From Paludibaculum fermentans (lineage in GTDB: Bacteria; Acidobacteriota; Terriglobia; Bryobacterales; Bryobacteraceae): a stretch of 64,000 nt of DNA. This document shows, one piece after another, positions 33,275 through 39,838 of this stretch (positions are counted from its first letter, which is position 1; each line of letters begins with the position of its first letter). A program made the translations under genes and the position numbers. The stretch lies in NCBI RefSeq assembly GCF_015277775.1, contig NZ_CP063849.1:7455501-7519500 (forward strand), given 5' to 3'. Below the pieces are notes generated by a model. That model was not told where the DNA came from. It worked only from the letters and a program-made list of their open reading frames with translations, and made no database searches.

Positions 33275-34519
33275 ATGATCAAAGCAGTCCGAGGGACCCG
33301 AGACATTCTGCCGCCTTCATCGGCCGTGTGGAACCACGTGGAAGCCGTCACGCGCGAGGTGTTTCGCTCATTCCATTACCATGAGATCCGCACGCCTATC
33401 TTTGAAGAGACGGCCCTGTTCGCCCGAGGCGTGGGCGAAGAGACCGACATCGTCTCGAAAGAGATGTACACCTGGGACGACCGCGACGGCTCGTCCATCA
33501 CACTGCGGCCTGAGAACACGGCGTCGGTGATCCGCGCCTACATCGAGCACCGTCTGGACCAGATCCCGGGGCTGACCAAGCTCTATTACATCGGGCCCAT
33601 GTTCCGGCGCGAGCGCCCTCAGAAGGGGCGCTACCGGCAGTTCTCGCAGATCGGCGCGGAGTGCATCGGCACGGAAGCCCCGGCCGTCGACGCGGAAGTC
33701 ATCGAACTGGCGATGGAGATCCTGACGCGCTGCGGCGCGCAGAATCCAACGCTTCTATTGAACTCCGTGGGCTGCAAGAAGTGCCGCCCTGTTTTTGTGG
33801 AAGCGTTGCGCGAGCGGTTGCAGTCCGTGAAGGACACCATGTGCACAGATTGCCAGCGCCGCGCGGATACGAATCCGTTGCGTGTGCTGGACTGCAAAGT
33901 GCCCGAGGATCAGCCCATCATCGACGCGCTGCCGTCGATCCTCGACTACCTGGACCCGGAGTGCTCAGCGCACTTCGAGACGGTGAAGTCGCTGTTGTCG
34001 GCGCGCGAACTGAAGTACGAGATCCGGCCGCGCCTGGTGCGCGGGCTGGACTACTACATGCGCACGACCTTCGAGGTGACGCACGGAGCCCTGGGCGCGC
34101 AGAACTCGATTCTGGGCGGCGGGCGCTACGACGGACTGGCTGAGTCCTTGGGCTCGAAAGTGCCGGCGCCGGGCATCGGCTTCTCGATCGGCGAGGATCG
34201 TCTGGTGATGGCTATCGAGGAGCAGACAAAGGCCGAGGACCTGGCAAAGCTGGATGTGTTCCTGGTGCCCATGGGCGGCGCGGCGGTGAAGCATGCGGCC
34301 CTGCTGGCCCGCGATCTGCGCCGCGCCGGCAACGTCGTCGAGGTCTCTACCGATCACAAGCTGAAGCGCGCCATGGAGACCGCTAATAAGCTGAAGGCGC
34401 GATATGCGCTGATTCTTGGCGACAACGAGATCGAAGCCGGGGTCTATGCGTTGAAGAACATGGCTACGGGTGATCAGCAGAATTTGACCAGGGAGCAACT
34501 CCCGTCGGCGCTGCTGTAG
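33275..34519 (+). CDS. hisS: histidine--tRNA ligase
   Basis: 414 residues of class II aminoacyl-tRNA synthetase. Motif 1 region YHEIRTPIFEE, motif 2 FRRERPQKGRYRQFSQIGAE and the HisS-specific RGLDYYMRTTFEV are all intact; motif 3 is in GIGFSIGEDRL. A C-terminal anticodon-binding domain (LDVFLVPMGG to ILGDNE) follows. It charges tRNA-His in the cytosol and is essential. A Cys-rich insertion (CKKCRPVF ... CTDCQRR) is seen between motifs 2 and the HisS box, a four-cysteine set that could bind zinc. Length is normal. Confidence 0.97.
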   Translation: MIKAVRGTRDILPPSSAVWNHVEAVTREVFRSFHYHEIRTPIFEETALFARGVGEETDIVSKEMYTWDDRDGSSITLRPENTASVIRAYIEHRLDQIPGLTKLYYIGPMFRRERPQKGRYRQFSQIGAECIGTEAPAVDAEVIELAMEILTRCGAQNPTLLLNSVGCKKCRPVFVEALRERLQSVKDTMCTDCQRRADTNPLRVLDCKVPEDQPIIDALPSILDYLDPECSAHFETVKSLLSARELKYEIRPRLVRGLDYYMRTTFEVTHGALGAQNSILGGGRYDGLAESLGSKVPAPGIGFSIGEDRLVMAIEEQTKAEDLAKLDVFLVPMGGAAVKHAALLARDLRRAGNVVEVSTDHKLKRAMETANKLKARYALILGDNEIEAGVYALKNMATGDQQNLTREQLPSALL

Positions 34520-34650
34520 AGGCGGCGGGATTCAGGCGGGGAACGAGCATCCTCCGACCGGTCCCGCGTAACCTAACCATACTCATCAGGAAGTGCCGGT
34601 GCCAGGCCGCAACCCGCACGCCATACGGTGACCCCCTGTACGCTTGCGGC

Positions 34651-34944
34651 GTGGGCTGGTACCGTTATCGCGTGGGTTTCATCGAAGGAATACCAGCCTT
34701 ACTTGTGGGGATTGTATTGATACGTTTTGCCAGTCAACTCGCCTCGTTGCAGCGCGATTGTTCGCGGGGCCATTCTCGGTGGGCTCGGTACTACTTGACC
34801 TTTCGAACTTCACCCCGGTTCTTCGAATCAGATCGCGGGGTGTTAATCTTGACCTACTTCTGGCGATTCTGTGGGGGCTGCTGGGTGATCTCGGGCGTTG
34901 TCCTTGCCGCCGGAGTAGCCCCACCGCTTCTCCTTCGGCCTTAA
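34651..34944 (+). CDS. small putative membrane protein
   Basis: 97 residues from GTG 34651. Two hydrophobic segments (GIPALLVGIVLIRFASQL at about 13-30 and GCWVISGVVLAAGVAPPLLL at about 75-95) flank a basic loop. No domain recognised, no strong ribosome site. Base composition differs from the flanking genes, with more AT. It is the best-supported frame in the 500-base gap between hisS and the next minus-strand gene; it could also be spurious. Confidence 0.45.
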   Translation: MGWYRYRVGFIEGIPALLVGIVLIRFASQLASLQRDCSRGHSRWARYYLTFRTSPRFFESDRGVLILTYFWRFCGGCWVISGVVLAAGVAPPLLLRP

Positions 34945-35014
34945 GTGTGGTTCGACAGCAGGCCGGGTCGATGACGGCGCGGCCCCTAAACTTTGTTTGC
35001 CAACAGGCATTCGG

Positions 35015-35470
35015 CTATTGCGCATCGCGCCGTTTGTATCGGCGAATATGCTCTTCGAAATCGCGCTTCTGTTCAATACTGCGAACGCCCGGATCGATTC
35101 CCCCGTTCCCTGGCGGTTCCCAGGTCCGTTGATCTTCCGAGCGCAAGAACCAGACGCCTTTTTCGCCGAAGAGCTGACCGATTCGTGGCGGTGGCCATGT
35201 TTGACAGACAGCCCACCCACATGTGAACTGATACCGGATTTGGCGCTCCACGGTCGAGCCATACAGAATCTCATCAACTTTCAGAGATCCGGAGACGTGC
35301 CAGCCATCCAACCACGGATACGTCCACCCCTGAGAATAAGTAGCAACCACGATTAGCTGGGCCTGGCTGGCAATCCAGTATTTCTCCGTCGCTCCTGCTG
35401 GTGCTGCGATGCAGCTGAGTGCAAGGGCTGCGACAGTCACCTTCCAAGTACCTCGGGCCAGCGAGCTCAT
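35015..35470 (-). CDS. small secreted hypothetical protein
   Basis: 151 residues from ATG 35470, selected because it opens a signal peptide (KVTVAALALSCIAAPAGA). The upstream part of the frame to 35644 is Arg/Pro-rich and looks non-coding. The mature region has two Cys (FTCGWAVCQTW) that may form a disulfide, and phrases such as VDEILYGSTVERQIRYQF and GEKGVWFLR. These resemble secreted proteins with a beta-sandwich (TIMP/NTR-like) ending in VWFL. The function is unknown. Convergent with the small membrane-protein frame and divergent from the DUF1080 gene. Confidence 0.6.
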   Translation of the reverse strand: MSSLARGTWKVTVAALALSCIAAPAGATEKYWIASQAQLIVVATYSQGWTYPWLDGWHVSGSLKVDEILYGSTVERQIRYQFTCGWAVCQTWPPPRIGQLFGEKGVWFLRSEDQRTWEPPGNGGIDPGVRSIEQKRDFEEHIRRYKRRDAQ

Positions 35471-35644
35471 CTGCCTTTTAGAGTTCAATCGATTCGTGGA
35501 AGTTCCCATCGAGCGCTTCGCACCAGAGGGGGGCTGTGGATATTTGGGAAGTTTGGAAGGCGTCCGGCTTGTTTCTGAACAGCCCGCCGCTCTGCCGGAG
35601 CACGGCCACCTCGCCAATCCAACCAAACACGCTACACTCTGCAC

Positions 35645-36682
35645 ATGAATCAGGGATGCTACGCCCTCCTGCTGCTCAGTCTCACTGTCCCGGCCCCCTC
35701 ACAAACGCCGGACCACTTCACCGCCGAACGCGGGGTGCGGGACACCATCGGCCGCTACTTCGTGGCCTGGCAGGACGGCAACCGCGAAACCCTGGCCTCC
35801 CTCACCAGCCCGGCCTCCACTCGCTTCAGTTCCGGTGGAACCCGCCTGGGCAACCTGTTCGGACGCACCACCGGCGACAAAAGAAAGATCGCACACTTCA
35901 TCCGCCACCTCGAATTCCTGCGCCCCGACGTGGCGGTGGCCGTCGGCCTGTGGCGAGACACAACTCCCGGCGCGCTCTACTCCTCCGGAGCCTTCAATTA
36001 CACACTCATTCGCGAGGGACCGTCCTGGAAACTGGCCACTGTGCACGAGACGCTGAATCAGCCGCTTCCTCTATTGGACACTTCTGCCCCGGCCGAACCC
36101 CTCAAGCAGGATGGAGACTGGGAGATCCTGTTTGACGGGCAATCCGGTGGGCACTGGCTGACCCTGGTCGGAGCTCGCGACCTCGGCCAATCCTGGCGGG
36201 TGGCGGAGGGATGCCTCATCTCCGTGCCCGGCAGCCAGGGCGCCGACCTCCGCAGCGACCGCGAATACAGGTCCTTTGAGCTGCGCTGGGAATGGATGGC
36301 GTCCGCGCGCAGCAACTCCGGCGTGAAATACCGGTTGTTTGGCGCCGACACCATCGGCTTTGGACCTGCCCGTTATGCCGCCGGATGGGAATACCAGATG
36401 GCCGACGACGCAGGCGACCCCGGAGCCCGCGTCGACGACCGTCAAAAAAGCGGAGCACTGTACGGCGTCGTCCCCGTCTCCAAACCGGCTGCCCGGCCGG
36501 CCGGCGAGTGGAACGAGTCCCGGTTACTGGTCACGGACGACCACGTGGAGCACTGGCTCAACGGAGTGATAACCGCCCGCTATCCCGTGGACTTTGCCTT
36601 CGACAGCCCCGTCCTGCTGCAGCATCACGCGTCCGAGGTCCGCTATCGCAACATCCGTCTGCGCAGGATCCCTCCAAACTGA
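35645..36682 (+). CDS. secreted protein: NTF2/SnoaL-like domain plus DUF1080 (3-keto-disaccharide hydrolase-like) domain
   Basis: 345 residues; signal peptide 1-19 ending APSQ. An NTF2-like domain (about 27-150: VRDTIGRYFVAWQDGNRETLASL, WKLATVHETLN) is followed by a DUF1080 concanavalin-like beta-sandwich (about 155-345: WEILFDGQSGGHW, FELRWEWMASARSNSGVKYRL, HWLNGVITARY, EVRYRNIRLRRI). DUF1080 domains bind or hydrolyse 3-keto-glycosides in several soil phyla. The N-terminal fusion is unusual but plausible, and both parts are in one uninterrupted frame. Start ATG 35645 lacks a strong ribosome site. Confidence 0.82.
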   Translation: MNQGCYALLLLSLTVPAPSQTPDHFTAERGVRDTIGRYFVAWQDGNRETLASLTSPASTRFSSGGTRLGNLFGRTTGDKRKIAHFIRHLEFLRPDVAVAVGLWRDTTPGALYSSGAFNYTLIREGPSWKLATVHETLNQPLPLLDTSAPAEPLKQDGDWEILFDGQSGGHWLTLVGARDLGQSWRVAEGCLISVPGSQGADLRSDREYRSFELRWEWMASARSNSGVKYRLFGADTIGFGPARYAAGWEYQMADDAGDPGARVDDRQKSGALYGVVPVSKPAARPAGEWNESRLLVTDDHVEHWLNGVITARYPVDFAFDSPVLLQHHASEVRYRNIRLRRIPPN

Positions 36683-36711
36683 CCATCCTCAGTGGAAGCC
36701 CACGCATCGCG

Positions 36712-36800
36712 GCCGCCCTGGGCCGGGGTCTGCTATCGAAATGGCGGCCACGGCGCCACCTCGCATAACTGCGCGCCGTCCCTGCCGCGGGCTCCCAGTT
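36712..36800 (-). pseudogene. decayed 3' fragment of a lipoprotein gene (copy of 44965-45780)
   Basis: On the minus strand the frame reads GAQLCEVAPWPPFR, stop, QTPAQGG; the intact gene reads GAQLCEAVQWSQFRYQPPVQGG. Bases 36712-36777 match 45019-45084 without gaps with 11 differences in 66. The next segment of the intact gene (about 45085-45144) is deleted here, and the match resumes at TCCTGCCGCGGGCTCCCA-like sequence (36780-36797 with 45145-45163). A nonsense TAG replaces the Tyr codon. It is thus a truncated, deleted, non-functional relic in the same orientation as the intact copy. Confidence 0.8.
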
Positions 36801-36888
36801 CGGCTCGGCCTGCTGCGCCCTGGATGGAGGCAGGAGAAAACTGAGCGAGCCCCACTTCGCGATGATCCTGGTCCGAAAATGAAAATAT

Positions 36889-36902
36889 TCCTGGATCCAG
36901 GA
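36889..36902. promoter_or_regulatory. 14-bp perfect palindrome upstream of the ECF sigma gene
   Basis: TCCTGGATCCAGGA is a perfect palindrome ending 37 bases before the sigma-factor start codon. Its position in an otherwise gene-free leader suggests an operator, but no known binding consensus is recognised. Confidence 0.4.
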
Positions 36903-36939
36903 GAACTAATTCCAGTCTCGCGGTAATCATGGAAGACAG

Positions 36940-37545
36940 ATGATCTGGCGCAGGGCACGCAAGCGGGCTGATGAATCGACGTCCGAGTGCGATCTGCTCG
37001 ACTCGCTTCACACTGGCAGCGAAGAGGCCATGGGCGAACTCTACCGTCGCCACGGAGGGTTGGTCTATCGCTTTTCGTTGCGGTTGGTGCAGGACGAATC
37101 CCTCGCCGAGGAAATCACGCAAGAGGTCTTTCTGGCTCTGCTCAATCAGGCGCACGATTTCGATTCAGAACGCGCTTCGCTCTCAACCTGGCTCTGTGGA
37201 ATCGCCCGGCGCCAGGCGTGGAAACAGCTTCGGGCGCAGCATCGGCACGCTGCAATGCCGTCCGGCGAAGAGCTCGAGAACATCGAATCTTTGGACGAGG
37301 ACCCGTCCGAGATTCTCACACGCAGGGAGGCGACCCAAGCGGTGGAGCGGGGCATCGAGACTCTTCCGGTCGAGCTTCGCGAAGTCATTGTGCTCTGTGA
37401 ACTGGAGGAGATGAAGTACGAAGATGCCGCGAAAGTGCTCGGCATTCCAGTCGGAACGGTGAGATCGAGATTGCATCGCGCCAAGCACCGGCTCGCGGCG
37501 CTCCTGAAGGTTGGGCTGGTTCAGAAAAGGGAGGAGGGGCAATGA
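36940..37545 (+). CDS. ECF-type RNA polymerase sigma factor
   Basis: 201 residues. Sigma region 2 (about 30-98: MGELYRRHGGLVYRFSLRLV, EEITQEVFLALL, FDSERASLSTWLCGIARRQ) and region 4 (about 140-190: ETLPVELREVIVLCELEEM, then the helix-turn-helix YEDAAKVLGIPVGTVRSRL) are complete. It would direct RNA polymerase to a regulon that probably includes its own operon. The stop overlaps the next start (ATGA, 37542-37545). It heads a co-directional run of six genes to 44830 with gaps of 0-40 bases. Confidence 0.93.
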   Translation: MIWRRARKRADESTSECDLLDSLHTGSEEAMGELYRRHGGLVYRFSLRLVQDESLAEEITQEVFLALLNQAHDFDSERASLSTWLCGIARRQAWKQLRAQHRHAAMPSGEELENIESLDEDPSEILTRREATQAVERGIETLPVELREVIVLCELEEMKYEDAAKVLGIPVGTVRSRLHRAKHRLAALLKVGLVQKREEGQ

Positions 37546-38087
37546 GGAGTCTCAGGGATGAACTGGAAGACGCACTAGGGGAGCTTCGCTCAAAGCACCG
37601 CTCCATCGCAGCGCCTCCAGGCCTGGAACGAAAACTGCGCACTGAGATGCGAACCCGTCGTCCTGCTCGTCCGATGCTCTATTGGCCTCCTGCCTTGGCT
37701 GCCGCGGCGCTGATAGCCTTTCTCGTCCTGCGCGTTCCGCCGTCGACCGTAACAGTTCCGGCTCCAGTCCCTCGCACGGCGGCCCTTGCTCCAGAGAAGA
37801 CCGAATCGCAGTTCCAACCAGTCGAGCCGGTGGCGAAAACAAAGACGGCCGCCGTCCGACCCGTTCCTGCCCCGCCTCTGGACCCAATCTTTGCTTTTAT
37901 GCCCCTTCCCTCGAGCGAATTTCTATCGCCCCCGCAGACCACGACCATCCTGACGATGCAGTTGAGGAAGGGCGACCTGCGTCAATACGGCCTGGATGTG
38001 CCGGCGCCGCTGACCTCTGAACTCGTCCGCGTCGATTTTGTGGTTGGCGATGATGGGCTCGCTCGAGCCATGCGATTGGTTCGATAA
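37542..38087 (+). CDS. putative single-pass anti-sigma-like protein
   Basis: 181 residues. A short cytosolic N-terminus (RDELEDALGELRSKHRS, about 1-40), one transmembrane helix (WPPALAAAALIAFLVLRV, about 48-65), a Pro-rich linker and an exported C-terminal domain (RKGDLRQYGLDVPAPLTSELVRVDFVVGDDG). The HxxxCxxC zinc anti-sigma motif is absent, so assignment rests on topology and the overlapping sigma gene. Anti-sigma or signal-relay function is inferred. Confidence 0.65.
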   Translation: MRSLRDELEDALGELRSKHRSIAAPPGLERKLRTEMRTRRPARPMLYWPPALAAAALIAFLVLRVPPSTVTVPAPVPRTAALAPEKTESQFQPVEPVAKTKTAAVRPVPAPPLDPIFAFMPLPSSEFLSPPQTTTILTMQLRKGDLRQYGLDVPAPLTSELVRVDFVVGDDGLARAMRLVR

Positions 38088-38117
38088 GCCGCAAGTTGAG
38101 AAGAAAGGCTGAAATTC

Positions 38118-38975
38118 ATGATCCCGTGCACCGATCTCTTCCGCTCCATCATTCTCGTTCTGGTCGTGGGTTGCACTTGGGCTCAGGAACCCGATGACGC
38201 GCAAAGGAAAGCAAAGCTGGAAGCGGAGCGCCGCCAACTCGGAACGTCGCCGCGGGCTCAGCCTGCGAGTCCGCGGGACGCCGCTGCGGACTACGCGCAA
38301 AAGAGGGCTGCGGAGGCGATGCACTCCGCCGTACTCACACTGGGTGGAAACGGCCCGGTTGTGAAAGACAAACCCTATCGGGCATTGGCAGTCACCGAAA
38401 CGGTGCGCTCCCTCACCGACGGCAACCGCATCGTCCGGCAAAACAGCACTCAGCACTATCGGGACCGAATGGGGCGAACTCGCCGCGAACAGACGATTGA
38501 AACCCTGGGCGGTTCCACTCCCATCACCCCGCTGCGAATGGTTGTGATCTCCGACCCCGTCGCGGGTTTGGACTACATCGTGGATGACTCGCGGATGAGC
38601 GTGCGCAAGTTTGCCCGCTATGAGTCTGGATCCCCTGATCGGAAGCCAGCCCCTGGTTCGATCGAAAGTAGCCTCGGAACAAGAATGATCGAGGGAATGG
38701 AATGCAATGGAACGAGGACCATCGTCACCCTTCCGGCCGGTCAGATTGGCAATGTTCTGCCCATCGAGATCGTGACGGAAAGCTGGTATTCACCCGCGAT
38801 TGAGGCGCTCGTTCGCTCCACAACGTCAGATCCGCGCTTCGGACAAACCTCCTACACACTGCGGGACATTGTGCTTGAGGAACCGCGGCGATCGCTCTTC
38901 GAAACACCACCCGGCTACAAAGTGGAATTCGAGGGACGGCCCGGCGTCATGATGAATCGCCCGGACCGCCACTAA
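38118..38975 (+). CDS. secreted hypothetical protein of the ECF operon
   Basis: 285 residues with a signal peptide (1-22, ending TWAQ). A charged linker (AQRKAKLEAERRQL) precedes a beta-rich domain with QNSTQHYRDRMGRTRREQTI, DPVAGLDYIVDDS, IEGMECNGTRTIVTLPAGQIGN and ESWYSPAIEALVRSTTSDP. The GRTRRE and IEG-x-C-GTR phrases recur in Acidobacteria-specific secreted proteins of unknown role. A periplasmic partner of the anti-sigma/TonB system is an inference from operon position. Confidence 0.75.
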   Translation: MIPCTDLFRSIILVLVVGCTWAQEPDDAQRKAKLEAERRQLGTSPRAQPASPRDAAADYAQKRAAEAMHSAVLTLGGNGPVVKDKPYRALAVTETVRSLTDGNRIVRQNSTQHYRDRMGRTRREQTIETLGGSTPITPLRMVVISDPVAGLDYIVDDSRMSVRKFARYESGSPDRKPAPGSIESSLGTRMIEGMECNGTRTIVTLPAGQIGNVLPIEIVTESWYSPAIEALVRSTTSDPRFGQTSYTLRDIVLEEPRRSLFETPPGYKVEFEGRPGVMMNRPDRH

Positions 38976-39014
38976 GTTAAAGACCAATCCAGATTGATGC
39001 CTGAAGGAGGCCCC

Positions 39015-39824
39015 ATGACCTACCGCACACTACGTGTGTCCGGACGTACGAAAATGAGCGTTCTGCTGCTGCTAGCCAGCGCCGCGCCGCAGCTCGGACT
39101 GGCGCAAACCTTGTCCCCTCTTGCCTTCTCTGTCGCTTCCGTACGGCCCAATCAGGCCGGCAATGCGGGCGGGGAAGGCAGCGAACGGGAAACGATCACC
39201 CTAACTCCCGCGAACCTGACAATGCGCAACGTGAGCCTTCGCTCCGCCATCCGCTGGGCCTACGACTTGCGTGATTCGCAGATTTCAGGTCCCGGATGGC
39301 TGGAGTCCCAGCGCTACGACATCTCCGCGAACACGCCCGGCCAGACAGCCCAGGCCGAGGTCCGTCTGATGTTGCAGAATTTGCTCGCAGACCGTTTCAA
39401 GTTGTCGGTTCGCCGCGAAACGAAGGACCTGTCTGTGTATGCCATGACCGTGAAGAGAAGTGGGAAATTGACCATTGCCAGTGGCGGGGCGAACAGCGTG
39501 CTGCCAAACGGGGGAGCGATTGAGTTTCACAACTACTCCATGGCTGAGTTGGCGGAGCGCCTGGGCTCGCGCCCTTTTCGGCTCGACCGTCCGGTGGTGG
39601 ACAAGACCGGGTTGGAGGGCGTGTTCGACTTCAGTGTGAAATTTGCCGATAACGCCTCCGATCTGAAGCACACGTTGGAAGGGATGGAGCAGGGCAGTGC
39701 GGACGGAGCTCCCTCCATGATCACGATCCTTCAGGAACAACTGGGGCTTGCCTTCAAAGTTGCCAAGGCTCCTGTCAGCAGTCTGACCGTGGAGCATGCA
39801 GAGAAAGTCCCAACCGGCAATTAG
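39015..39824 (+). CDS. TIGR03435-family soil-associated secreted protein
   Basis: 269 residues from ATG 39015, preferred over 38994 because AAGGAGG (39004-39010) lies just upstream. Signal segment SVLLLLASAAPQLGLAQ. The family features are visible: FSVASVRPNQ near the start, ITLTPANLTMRNVSLRSAIRWAY, a DxSxxTPG-like ISANTPGQT, LMLQNLLADRFKLSVRRETKDL, then RPVVDKTGLEGVFDF and a C-terminal VEHAEKVPTGN. These proteins are expanded in Solibacter and its relatives, and commonly sit by sigma or BlaR-like regulators. Function unknown. Confidence 0.9.
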   Translation: MTYRTLRVSGRTKMSVLLLLASAAPQLGLAQTLSPLAFSVASVRPNQAGNAGGEGSERETITLTPANLTMRNVSLRSAIRWAYDLRDSQISGPGWLESQRYDISANTPGQTAQAEVRLMLQNLLADRFKLSVRRETKDLSVYAMTVKRSGKLTIASGGANSVLPNGGAIEFHNYSMAELAERLGSRPFRLDRPVVDKTGLEGVFDFSVKFADNASDLKHTLEGMEQGSADGAPSMITILQEQLGLAFKVAKAPVSSLTVEHAEKVPTGN

Positions 39825-39838
39825 CCAGGGCTATTCCA

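Noticed and set aside
34520-34650. possible tRNA after hisS
   Set aside because: No cloverleaf, T-loop (GTTCGAATC-like) or acceptor pairing could be found.
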